Assembly: GCF_001975225.1 (NCBI RefSeq)
Contig: NZ_CP019445.1
Coordinates: 930,001-994,000, forward strand
DNA length: 64,000 bases
Direction: 5' to 3'
From: Kosakonia cowanii JCM 10956 = DSM 18146
Lineage (GTDB): Bacteria; Pseudomonadota; Gammaproteobacteria; Enterobacterales; Enterobacteriaceae
The notes under the pieces were generated by a model. It worked only from the letters and a program-made list of their open reading frames with translations, was not told the origin of the DNA and ran no database searches. Below are positions 45,627 to 56,300 of this stretch, piece by piece; positions within the stretch are counted from its first letter, which is position 1; every line of letters begins with the position of its first letter. The translations under genes were made by a program, and so were the position numbers.

Positions 45627-46796
45627 CTACCGCTCCCGCAGCGCCTCATTAAGTTTATTCAACGGTTTGATCAGATAATCCATCACCGATTTTTGCCCGG
45701 TTTTAATCTCCACGTTGGCGATCATCCCCGGCAGGATAGGGAAACTTTTGCCGCTGCGGTTCTTCAGCTCCGCGCTCTGCGTGCGAACATAAACGCGGTA
45801 GTAAAACTGATCGCGCCGCACCTCATCCTGCAAGGTATCCGGCGACACCACCTCTACTGTCCCTTTCAAATCGCCATAGATGGAAGAGTCATAGGCTGTC
45901 ACCTTCACCGTCGCCGGTAAACCGGGACGAATATAGGCGATATCACGCGGGTTGATGCGCGTCTCCACCAGCAGTTGATCCTCCAGCGGTACAATCTCCA
46001 TCAGCTTACCGCCCGGCTGCACCACCCCGCCAACGGTGTTGATCTGCACATCTTTAACGATCCCGCGTACCGGTGAGTTAAGCACCGCACGATCCAGCTG
46101 ATCCGCTTTGCCCGCCATCACCTGTAGCTGCGCATCGAGATCGGCATTATTTTTCACCTGCTCTTCGCGGGCGCGCACCGCAAACTGGTTACGCGCCTCG
46201 TCGATTTTTCCCTTCAGCTCCGTCGCCTGGCGTTGCAGGCGGATCACCTCGACATCGCTCGCCGCGCCCTTTGCCACCAGCGGCTGCGTCATGCGCAGCT
46301 CCGACATCACCAGTTGATGCGTTTTTTGCAGATTCGCCACCGTCTCATTGAGGTTGCGCCGCCGCGACTCATACAGCTGCCGCTCGCGGGCGACCAGATC
46401 CGGTTCGCGCATCGACTCAGCGCTAAAACGCAGCGGCTCGCCGGTCAGCTCTGAGCGCAGACGTTCGCTGGAGGCGCGCAGTGCCCGCACCCGCGCCGCC
46501 GCTTCGCCATAGTTAGACTGGAAACGGGTCGGATCGAGCCGCGCCAGCATCTGCCCGCGCTCAACAATATCCCCCTCTTTTACCATCAGGGCGCTGACAA
46601 TCCCGCCATCAAGGCTTTCAATCACCTGCGCATGAGTTGAGGGGGTGATTTTGCCGGTGCCGACCGTTACCTCATCAAGAATGGCAAACGTCGCCCAGGC
46701 AATAAACACCACCAGGCCAAGCAGCGTCAGCCAGATCACCGACGAGTAGAAGCGCCCCTGCCGCGCCAGCTCATCCTGCATTGAGAGTTGACTCAT
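45627..46796 (-). CDS. Type I secretion membrane fusion protein (HlyD family, BapD-like)
   Basis: 389 residues: short cytoplasmic N-terminus, one membrane helix (about 19-41), barrel-sandwich/lipoyl halves (IESLDGGIVSALMVKEGDIV and SPVRGIVKDVQINTVGGVV), a long coiled-coil hairpin (about 100-240) and a C-terminal beta barrel (LPGMIANVEIKTGQKSVMDY). It links the ABC exporter to the TolC-like channel. AGGAG lies six bases before the start, ten bases after the exporter stop. Last gene of the operon, converging on smpB. Confidence 0.93.
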   Translation of the reverse strand: MSQLSMQDELARQGRFYSSVIWLTLLGLVVFIAWATFAILDEVTVGTGKITPSTHAQVIESLDGGIVSALMVKEGDIVERGQMLARLDPTRFQSNYGEAAARVRALRASSERLRSELTGEPLRFSAESMREPDLVARERQLYESRRRNLNETVANLQKTHQLVMSELRMTQPLVAKGAASDVEVIRLQRQATELKGKIDEARNQFAVRAREEQVKNNADLDAQLQVMAGKADQLDRAVLNSPVRGIVKDVQINTVGGVVQPGGKLMEIVPLEDQLLVETRINPRDIAYIRPGLPATVKVTAYDSSIYGDLKGTVEVVSPDTLQDEVRRDQFYYRVYVRTQSAELKNRSGKSFPILPGMIANVEIKTGQKSVMDYLIKPLNKLNEALRER

Positions 46797-46806
46797 TTCC
46801 CGCTCC

Positions 46807-48939
46807 TCAGACGATGGACGCCACGTTACTGTTGCGCGCCGCCTGTTTCAGCAGCGTATCGCGCGGCCCATCGGCCACCACTTTGCCGTTCTCCATCACC
46901 ACAATCCGATCCACTAAGTTGAGCAGCGCCGGGCGATGAGTTACCAGCACCAGCGTGCGCCCGGTGAGCCACTGCTGCAGCTGGCGGATCACCCACGCTT
47001 CCAGTTGCTCATCCATGGAGGCCGTCGGTTCATCCAGCAGCACTATTTGCGGATTGCGCACAATCAAACGGCTCAGCAGCACCATCTGCCGCTGCCCGCC
47101 GGAAAGCCCGCGTCCGCCCTCATTAATCAGCCGATCGAGGCTGGCGGCATCCTGCTGCACAAGGTTGATCGCCCCGCTGATGCGCAGCGCCTGAATAAGC
47201 TCCGCCTCGGTAGCATGCGGGTGCCCAAGCATCAGGTTCTGGCGCAGCGTACCGAAGAAGAGGCGCGAATCCTGCGACAGATAACCCACCTGACGGCGCA
47301 CGTCGGTCGGATCGATATGCGCCATATCGACGCCATCAATAATCACTTTCCCTTTGCTGGCCTGCGCCTGGCCGGAGAGCAGTTTTAACAGCGTTGATTT
47401 CCCGGCACCGGTCTTGCCGAGGATCGCCACCCGCTCACCCGGTTTGATCTCCAGTTCGTTAATATTGATCGCCACATCGCCCTTCTCTTCGTCATAGCTG
47501 TACTGCATCTGCTGCAACTGAAAGTGGCCTGCCAGCACCGGGCAGTGCGCCATCTTCTTATCTGCCTCTTTATCGAGCGGCTTTTTAAGCAAATCGTTGA
47601 GGCCGCTCATCGCCGATTTGGCATGCTGCCAGCGGGAGAAGACCATGGTGAGCTGCATCAGCGGCGCAATGGTGCGTGACGAGAGCAAACTACAGGCCAC
47701 CAGCGTCCCGGTAGTAATGTCGCCATCGATCACCAGAAAGCAGCCAAACACCAGCATCCCGGCATAGGTGATCTGCTGCACCGTCGAGGCCCAGCCGCTC
47801 AGCCGTGCGCCCCACACGCGCTGCTTCATGCCAACATTGGCCCCCACGGCGTGAGTGTTTTCCCACTGACGCTGGAAGTAGGGCTCCGCCTGTAACGCTT
47901 TAATGTCCTCCACACCTTCGATGGACTCCACCAGCACCGCGTTGCGAATCGCACTTTCGCGCATCCCGGCTTTCGCCAGCTTCGACATTGGCCACTGCAC
48001 CAGCAGCCCGGGGATGATAATCAGCGGAATGGCAACCAGCGGGATGATCACCAGCGGACCGCCGACCAGCGCCATAATGCCGAGAAACAGCAGTACAAAC
48101 GGGATATCCATCGCCGCGCCGACGGTGGTGGAGGTAAGCAGTTCGCGCACCTGATCAAGCTCGCGCAACTGGGAGATAAACGATCCGGTCGATTTGGGCC
48201 GCGCATCGTTTTTGATCGCCATTGCGCGGGCGAAAAAAAGCGACGAGACATTAAGGTCGATATGTTTACCCATAATGTCAGAGACATGGGTACGCGCGAG
48301 GCGGATAAAGAACTCCAGCGCCGCCGCCAGCAGGACGCCGAAAAACAGCACCCACAGCGTCGGCAGCGACTGGGCCGGGATCACCCGGTCGTAAACCTGC
48401 ATCGAGAAGAGAATACCGGCCAGCGCCAGCACGTTGCCGACCACCGAGGCGAGGGCGATCTCCGTAAGCTTGCGCCCGCTGTGGCGAAAGTGCTTCCAGA
48501 ACCAGTGCGCCTCCCACGGGCGGGTAAAATCATCAATACGCGAATCGCGCCCACGCGCGGCGATGCCCAGCATCACCACCTCAGGCTTCACACGGGTGAG
48601 CAGCGTTTCCAGCGGCTCTTCGCGCACCAGATCGCCGCCGTTATCGAGCCAGTAGGTTGCCAGCCCGTCGGCATCGAGCGACTCAAGCAGCAGCAGCTCA
48701 CCGCTCTCCAGTTGCACAATCACCGGCAGGTTTTGCCCATTCCAGCGCATGCGGGCGAGCGGCACACTGCGCACCTGCAACCCCATTAATCCGCTCAGGC
48801 GTTCCAGCTTTGCGCTGAGCGGCAGCGCTTCAAACCAGCGCATCTGTTGGCGCACCGCGGGCGCATCGGCGGGCAGGCCAAAGCGTCCTGCCGCGCGCAC
48901 CATCACATTAATCCAGCTTTCGGTATCCGGCTCTTGCAT
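46807..48939 (-). CDS. Type I secretion ABC exporter (BapC/LapB-like)
   Basis: 710 residues from MQEPDTESWINVMV, placed by AGGAG five bases upstream. The N-terminal peptidase-C39-like domain lacks the catalytic cysteine motif (a CLD, as in RTX exporters), so the substrate is not cleaved. Six membrane helices (about 165-440) are followed by an ATPase with Walker A GKTGAGKST (about 505), signature LSGGQRQ (about 612), Walker B IVLLDEPTA (about 631) and H-loop VTHRP. It exports the adhesin in one step across both membranes. Confidence 0.94.
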   Translation of the reverse strand: MQEPDTESWINVMVRAAGRFGLPADAPAVRQQMRWFEALPLSAKLERLSGLMGLQVRSVPLARMRWNGQNLPVIVQLESGELLLLESLDADGLATYWLDNGGDLVREEPLETLLTRVKPEVVMLGIAARGRDSRIDDFTRPWEAHWFWKHFRHSGRKLTEIALASVVGNVLALAGILFSMQVYDRVIPAQSLPTLWVLFFGVLLAAALEFFIRLARTHVSDIMGKHIDLNVSSLFFARAMAIKNDARPKSTGSFISQLRELDQVRELLTSTTVGAAMDIPFVLLFLGIMALVGGPLVIIPLVAIPLIIIPGLLVQWPMSKLAKAGMRESAIRNAVLVESIEGVEDIKALQAEPYFQRQWENTHAVGANVGMKQRVWGARLSGWASTVQQITYAGMLVFGCFLVIDGDITTGTLVACSLLSSRTIAPLMQLTMVFSRWQHAKSAMSGLNDLLKKPLDKEADKKMAHCPVLAGHFQLQQMQYSYDEEKGDVAININELEIKPGERVAILGKTGAGKSTLLKLLSGQAQASKGKVIIDGVDMAHIDPTDVRRQVGYLSQDSRLFFGTLRQNLMLGHPHATEAELIQALRISGAINLVQQDAASLDRLINEGGRGLSGGQRQMVLLSRLIVRNPQIVLLDEPTASMDEQLEAWVIRQLQQWLTGRTLVLVTHRPALLNLVDRIVVMENGKVVADGPRDTLLKQAARNSNVASIV

Positions 48940-48960
48940 TACCACTCCTGTGTTGTGCGC

Positions 48961-50301
48961 TTACAGCGCGGGCAGGTCATCGCCCACGGTACGACTACGT
49001 TCAACCCCCAGCATATCGAGCAGGTTGTCTGCCGCGGCGGCATAGCGCACGGCGGCATCCCAGGCGTCATAGCGCGCGGTGATCGACGCGGTATCTGCCT
49101 GGAAGACATCCTGTTCAATGCTGAGCAGGTCGTTCAGGCTGCGCTTGCTCAGCCGGTACTCATCGCGGTAGACGCCGCGCGCGCGCCCGGCGCTGTTAGC
49201 CTGCGCCTCGCCCGCCTGCTGGCGCAGCTGCGCGCCGGTCAAATCGGCCCACGCTGTGGCCGCCCGCTGGTTAACATCCAGCTTGCTGGCCTCTACCGCC
49301 GCCTGCGCATTGGCGCGATCGCCCTGCGCGGCATCGACGCGGGCGCTCACCGCCCCGCCCTGATAGAGCGGCGCATCGACCACCAGCTGTACCTGGTCAT
49401 CCCAGTAACTGCTTTGATCGTTCTGATAACGCGTGCGCCCCGCCTGCACCGAGAGCGTCGGCCAGTGCTGCGCCTGCGCCTGGCGAATACGCTGCTCTGC
49501 CGCCTGCTGTTTCGCCTGCGCGCTGCGCACGCTGTTGTTGCGCTCATAGGGCAGCGCATCGAGGGTGATATTTTGTTTGAGGAGATCTTCAGGCAGGTCG
49601 GGCAGGTTATCGGCAACCACGCCGGTCAGCACGCTGAGCGCCGCCTGGGCGGAGCGCATCTGCGCCTCATATTGCGCCAACGTAGCGTTCATCCCGGCGA
49701 TGCGAGACTGCGCCTGCAGGCCATCGGAAGCCGAGCTTAATCCTGCTTCGGAGCGCAGCGTCGCCATCTCCAGCACGCTCTCCAGCGAGTGGATATTGTT
49801 GCGTGCCGCGTCAGCCAGCGCCTGGTAGCGCTTGACCTGCAAATAGGCTTGCAGGGTCTGCATCCCTACCTCATTGAGCGTGCTGAAGAGATCGTAGCGC
49901 CAGGCATCAGAGAGATTGTGCTGCTCATCGATGCTGCCGCCAGTTTTGCCAAAATCGTAGAGCAACTGGCGTAAGGTGACGCCGCCGGAACCGTTGTTAT
50001 TTAATGACCCCGACGAGTCGGTGCGGTGCGAGCGCCCCAGGTTGCCCTGCAAAGAGAGCTGCGGGAACCAGGCGCTCTCCGCTTCGGTTAAATTGGCTTT
50101 ACCCACGCGGATCTGTGCGGCCGCCTGGGCAATTTTTGGATTACGGGCAAAGGCGCGCAAAATCGCGTCTTTGATCGTAAGCTGCGCCGCGCGCTGTTCG
50201 CTCGGCGCCCTCTGCCAGCGAAAATCCTGCTCTTCGCCGGGTGCTGCTAATAAACTCGTAACGGGCATAACCAACAACAACAACCCTACCGCTCTTTTCA
50301 T
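48961..50301 (-). CDS. TolC-like outer-membrane channel (BapB/LapE-like)
   Basis: 446 residues with a cleavable signal peptide (MKRAVGLLLLVMPVTSLLAA) and the duplicated TolC helical repeat (ILRAFARNPKIAQAAAQIRV, NLTEAESAWFPQLSLQGNLG; SLNDLLSIEQDVFQADTASI). TIGR01844-type channel dedicated to a type I adhesin system rather than general TolC, because it is coded with its own exporter. It lies 68 bases after the adhesin; a GCCTCA/TGAGGC hairpin (50345-50360) in that gap may adjust relative expression. Confidence 0.93.
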   Translation of the reverse strand: MKRAVGLLLLVMPVTSLLAAPGEEQDFRWQRAPSEQRAAQLTIKDAILRAFARNPKIAQAAAQIRVGKANLTEAESAWFPQLSLQGNLGRSHRTDSSGSLNNNGSGGVTLRQLLYDFGKTGGSIDEQHNLSDAWRYDLFSTLNEVGMQTLQAYLQVKRYQALADAARNNIHSLESVLEMATLRSEAGLSSASDGLQAQSRIAGMNATLAQYEAQMRSAQAALSVLTGVVADNLPDLPEDLLKQNITLDALPYERNNSVRSAQAKQQAAEQRIRQAQAQHWPTLSVQAGRTRYQNDQSSYWDDQVQLVVDAPLYQGGAVSARVDAAQGDRANAQAAVEASKLDVNQRAATAWADLTGAQLRQQAGEAQANSAGRARGVYRDEYRLSKRSLNDLLSIEQDVFQADTASITARYDAWDAAVRYAAAADNLLDMLGVERSRTVGDDLPAL

Positions 50302-50369
50302 TCATCCACCCCTGGTGCGCCCGTAATGACCTCTTCCTTAATGCGCCTCATCCCTGAGGCGGCAGACCG

Positions 50370-53300
50370 TCAGACCATATTGACGTGCAGGCCATGCTGG
50401 ATCAGCACATCGCTGAGGGTATTGGCCTGCGAACTATTGTGATAAACGTCGAACTGAATGCCATCCACGTCGCGCTGCCCGCTGATAGCCCAGGTATCGC
50501 TGACGCCATGTTTGAGGTTGATCTCATCCCCGATGCTGCCTTTGATCAGCAGATCATCTTCCGGTTTATCGGTGATGCTCAGCGCTTCGTTGACATCCAG
50601 CGTGACGCTGTTGCTGCCCGATTTACCGAGATCAATTATCTCGATATTGCTGACTTTGCTCCCCAGTTCGATCAGGTTCAGCAGCAGGTTGGCACCGTCA
50701 AGCACCAGCGTATCCGTCCCCGCGCCGCCATCGATCTGCACAAAGCCGAGTGAAGAGAGGTGAATGGTGTCGTTGCCGCTGCTCCCCTCCACACTTGCAC
50801 CGCTTTCACTGGTGCCATCGGCAAGATCGATACTCAGCCCGCCAATGGTATAACTCTCGTCGCTTGCCGTGGCGGCAGCCGCCGTCTCCTTCTCTGGCTG
50901 ACGCGCCGTTTCCACCGTGGCCGTATGCTGCGCATTCAGGCTGTCACTACTGGTGGTTGAGTTCGACTCTTCACTCGCGCTCGCTGCCAGCAGTGAGAAG
51001 GTATTGGCCTCGGCCATCAGCGACGCGCTGGTGCCCGCCGGTGGTGTGGTGGTCGGGTTGCTGCCGTTAAGGCCGACGTTGAGATAGGCCAGGTTACCCG
51101 CCACATCCGCGGTGTAGAGGTTCACCACCGTATTAAGCGAGAGGATTTTCGCCAGGTCGAGACCAACATCAAGCTGCGTCGACCACTTGCCGTCCGCGCC
51201 AACAATCGCCGTCGCCATGGCGAGGTTGAGTAAATTAACGTGAACAATCGCCCCTTGATTGAGATTAGTTGACGCACCGCTGATCGTCAGTTTTGCTGAG
51301 CCTACCAACCCTAGCAGGACGTTGCCGAGGACACTGGTCAGGTTGGTAATCGGGTTAGTGCTGAGCGTCGGCTGGGTCAGTTTCACCTGCACATCGGCTT
51401 CCGTCGCGGTGGTGTTGCCCACCCGGTCGGTCACCGAAATACCCACTTTCGCCGCGCCGCTGCTCAGCCCCTGCAGCAAGGTTTTATTCACCGTCGCCGT
51501 CCAGTTGCCGTTCGCATCGACGGTGGCGTTGATTGCCGTGCCGCCAACGGTCACTACCACTTTCGAGCCGCTGACCACCCCGCCAATTTTGCCGCCAATA
51601 ACCTGACCATTCGCCGCTTCACTGATGTTCAGATAGCCATCGTTACCGAAGAGCGAAGAGAGGGTGATAGTCGGCAGATTATGGGTAATCACATCCAGCG
51701 GGCTGGTAATGTTCGCCACTTTCCCGGCGGCGTTGGTCACCGCGACGCTCACCGCCTGGGTACCGTCAGCCAGTGCGCTGAGATCGACTTTCGGTACCGT
51801 CACGCTCCAGCTGCCGTTCGATGCCACGGTGGTGAGGTAGTTTTTACCGCCAACCGTGACCGTCAGCTGCGAACCGACGGCGTTCTGGCTGGTGCCGGAA
51901 ATTACCTGCGCGGTGGTGATATCCGCGAGGCTCAGGGCGCCATCACCAAACAGCGAGGTGATCGCCACCGTCGGCAGGGCCTGGATCGCCACGCTGGCGC
52001 TCTGTACCACATTGGCGATATTGCCCGCAGCATCCGTCGCGCTGGCAGAGACTTGCAGCGCATTGTTGCCATCCTGCAGGTTTTGCAGCGACACCGCCGG
52101 GATCGCCAACTGCCACTGGCCATTGGCACCGACGGTGGTGGTGTAGGAGAGCAAACCGACCTTCACGGTGATCTGGGTGCCCGCTGCCAGGTTGCTGCTG
52201 GTGCCGGAGAGGATCGGGTTGGAGAGCAGATCGTTAAGGTCCAGCGTCCCGTTGCCAAACAGCATGTTGATACCGATCGAAGGCACCGCCTGCACAATGG
52301 CGTTCACCAGCTGGCTGCCGGTCGCGGTGTTACCCACCGCATCGGTTACCGTTGCCGTCACGCTCAGGGTGCCATCGGCGATTGAAGCCAGCGCACCGGC
52401 AGAGAGTGCCAGCGACCAGCGCCCGTCGGTGACCGGTACCTGATACGCCGTGCCGCCGACATTCACCGTCACCTGCCCGGAGGTCAGCCCGGTAACAGTA
52501 CCGGAGATAGTCTGCGCCGCCAGCGCTTCGCTCTGGTTAAGGAAACCATCGTTGCCAAACAGGGAGGTGATTGCCACCGTCGGCACATTTTTCACGCCGA
52601 TAATCACCTGGCTACCGGCCGTGGTTGAACTGTTACCGTCCGGCGTGAGCAGCGTAATGGACGGCGTAAAGGTGCCATCCGCCAGCCCGGCAAGATCCGT
52701 CGGCGTCAGGGCGATGGCGAAGGTGCCGTCGGCATTCACGACGCCATTAAAGACTTTCGCGCCAATCGCCACCTGCACGGTGCTGCCGATCGGCGCACCG
52801 CTGGCGGCCCCGCTGATGGTCTGATTGACCAGCGAATCGGCCACGTTCAGCAAACCATCGCCAAACAGCGTCACAGTGTTGAGTACCGGCGCCACCAGGT
52901 TGACCTTCAGCCCCGCACTCTGCGACGCCTGGTTACCATACTGATCGGTAGCGGTAATGGTGACGGTTTGCGTACCGCTGCCCAGCCCTTGCAGCGCGGC
53001 TTTCACCGCATCCGGCAGGTTCACCGACCAGCGCCCGCTATTATCGACATTGGTGGTGAAGGCGGTGGCATCGCCAATCTTGATGGTCAGTGCGCGCCCG
53101 GCAAGGTTGGTCGCCGTACCGCTCAGCAGGCCGCTGGCGAGTTCAGGAATGCTCAGCACGCCATCGCCAAACAGCGGATCGAGAGAGATAGCCGGCAGGT
53201 TATGGCTGACGACGTTAAAGCTGGCATCGCTCTTGATGACGTTGCCAAACTTATCGGTCACCGTCACGTTGGCAGTCGCCGTGCCGTCCGGCAGTGTGCT

Positions 53301-56300
53301 CAGCAGTTCAGCGGGAAGCGCGGCGCTCCAGTTACCCAGCGCATCCACGGTAGCGTTAATCGCCCGGCCGCCGAAGTTCACTACCACGCTTGTGACATTG
53401 GCGACATTGCTCACCGTGCCGGAAAGGGTCTGCGCCACTGTGCTTTCGACGAGGTTAATCACGTTATCGCCCGCGATCACCACATCGTTAACCACCGGCA
53501 GGTCGGTCAGCGCCAGCCCGACATCCACCGTTTCATACCGGGTATTGCCATTGGCATCAACGACACTAACTTGCAGTTGCAAGGTATCGGTAATCAATCC
53601 CTGCCAGAGAGAAGGCGGCAGTGAGAAGCTGTAGGAGCCATCCGGCGCTACCGCCAGATCGTTAATGGTGAAGTCCGTGCCAATCACCGTCAGCGAGACT
53701 TTCGCGCCGCGATAATCGCCACTCACCTTACCGGTGAGCAGCTGTGTGACCAGTGATTCAGCAACGTTGAGGATCCCATCGTTAAACACCTGGTCGATGG
53801 CCACGCCGAGGCCTTTGTTCAGCGCAACGTTGAGGGAGAGAGTGTTGCTTGAGGTGTTGCCCGCTGCATCCGTTGAGGAGATGGTCACCACCTGCGGCCC
53901 GTCGGTCAGGGTAGTGAGGTCGAGCTGCGGGAAGGTGTGGCTCCAGTTACCCTGCTGATCGACCGTGCCGGTCCAGCTCAATGGCCCAAGCTGAATCGTC
54001 ACGCTGTTGCCCGGCTCGCCCTGCCCCTGTAACACCACGCCAGAAGCAGCGTTAACGCTGTTCAGCACCGCCGGGACACCGAGGGCATCCACCGCCAGCA
54101 ACGGCGAGGAGGCATCAACGGTGAATGCCTGTGTGGCGTTCGTCGCGTTGCCCGCCGCATCGCTCAGGGTGGCAGTAATGGTGTAGCTGCCGTCGCCTAG
54201 CGCCGCCATATCTGACTGCGGTACGTCGACCGACCATGTGCCGTTAGCCACCAGCGCAGTGTAGGTTTTGCCATTCAGCGTAACGGTGACCTGGCTGCCG
54301 TTGGCATCCGAGGTGCCGCTGATAGTCTGTGCCACCGCTTTTTCACTGCTGTTGATCACGTCATCGCTGGTAAATTGCGTCATCACCAGCGTCGGCGCGA
54401 CGGTATCAACGATCACCGTCTGCGAGGCCGTGGCACTGGCCTGCGCATCGCTCTGCACCGTCAAGGTGTAGTTACCGTCCGGCAGCGCGGCGCGCGGCAC
54501 ATCCAGCGTCCAGCTGCCGTCGGGGTTGACCGTCGCCGTGCCGAGCGTCGTTTGGCCATTCAGGATGGTCAACGTGGTGCCGTTGAGGTTAAAAGCCTGA
54601 CCGGAGAGTCGCAGCGTTCCGCTGCTGAACTCGGTGGCGTTGACATAGTTATCGCCAGCGACCAGATCCATATTCACCGAATATTGCGGCGGCGTGAGAT
54701 CGATAGTCAGTGTGCCGCCGTTATTCGCCGTGCCGACGTTGCCCGCCTTATCAATCCCTTCAACCGTAATGGCGCCAGCCTGCAGCTGTGCAAGATCGCC
54801 TGGCGTTAATACCAGCTCCCAGCTGCCATCGGCCAGAACGGTGGTCTCGAAGACATTTCCTCCCGCAAAGGTGACACGCACCGTATCGCCGGTGGCTAAG
54901 CCGGTTGAGGTGCCGCCGATCGCCTGGCTGGTCTGGCTTTCTGCAAAATCGAGCAGGTTATCGCCTGCAAACGGCGCAGTCACGCTGACCGTCGGTGGGT
55001 CGAGCAGCAGCGTAGTGGTGATGCTGGCAGTACCGACGTTTTGCGCGCCATCAGTCACGCTGACAGTGATGCTTTGCTGACCGCGCGCGGTAATGCTGCT
55101 CCAGTCATCAGCATCCATTGCCAGCGTCCACTGGTTGCCGTTCACCGTGGCGTTAAAGGTTTGATCGCCGATGGTCACTTTGACCTGCGCGTTAGCAGGG
55201 TAAGAGGTTGAGAAGGTTCCGCTCAGCGTTGTCCCGGCCGCCGCTTCAGCTGCGCTGACATAGCCATCCGCGAAGACCGGCGCGGTGATGGTGACCGACG
55301 GCGGCGTCAGCGCGACCTGGTACTCAACGGTGCTGGTGTTGCTGTTGCCATACTGATCTTCGGCATAGATCGAAATCTCATGCTCGCCCGGGGCGAGAGA
55401 TTGCAGCGTCCCGGCCGGTAGCACCACCGACCAGTTGCCGTTGGCATCGACGTTAGCGGTATAGGTAACGCCATCGACGTCAATCTTCACCGTCACATAC
55501 TGGTTCGGCCCGGTGGCACCGGTGAGACCCGCCAGCGTGACCTCACCTGCCGCTTCGCTAATATTGACAATGCTATCGCCAAACGGATTGGTGACTGTCG
55601 GTGCAGGCAGCGCAGTGTGTACCGTGACGTCCGGAGTTTGCTGCGCATCGGTGGTGGTCGTGTTGCCCGCGCGATCGGATACCGTGACGCTAAACGGCAG
55701 CGAGTCGTTATCGCTCAGCGCCGCTAAATCCGCCTGCGGAACCGTCACCGTCCAGTCGCCATTCTCATTGACCGTGCCCGTGTAGGTTTTCGTCCCCAGC
55801 ACTACCGACACAGTTTGCCCGGTGCCAATCACCCCGGTGTTACCGCTGATCAGCTGATCGCTCTTGGTTTCAGCGCTGTTAATGGTGAAATCGCCAAACG
55901 GCGTCACATAGTTGGCCTGCGGTAGCGCATTGATAATCGCTTCAAAACTGCCCTGCCCGGTCGACTGGTTATCCGCCGTATCAGTCACCGTGACGGTGAC
56001 AGGCAGCACGCCATCCGGCAGTGCCTGCAACGTGGCGCTGTCGACATTCAGTGACCAGGTGCCATCCGCATTGATGGTCGCCGCCAGCGGCGCGCCGTTA
56101 TTAATGCTGACGGTAACCGAGGCAACGCGCGACGGATCAAGGTTAAGCTGCCCGCTCAGGGTTTGTGTGCCCGCGGCCTCGGTGGCGCTGAGAATGCCGT
56201 CGGTAAAGAGCGGCGCTAATTGCGGCTCAGGCAGCGGATCGGTGCGGATTTCAACGCTTACCGGGTCAGAAACCGCCGTGTTACCCGCGCGATCGGTGAC

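Noticed and set aside
49789..49974. Small plus-strand ORFs opposite the TolC-like and exporter genes.
   Set aside because: They are shadows of secure minus-strand genes with no ribosome sites.
50370..51000. Classic RTX nonapeptide array at the adhesin C-terminus.
   Set aside because: Only one or two glycine-aspartate units (SSGNDTIHL, GGAGTDTL) are visible. The secretion signal is of the VC_A0849 type rather than a full RTX block.
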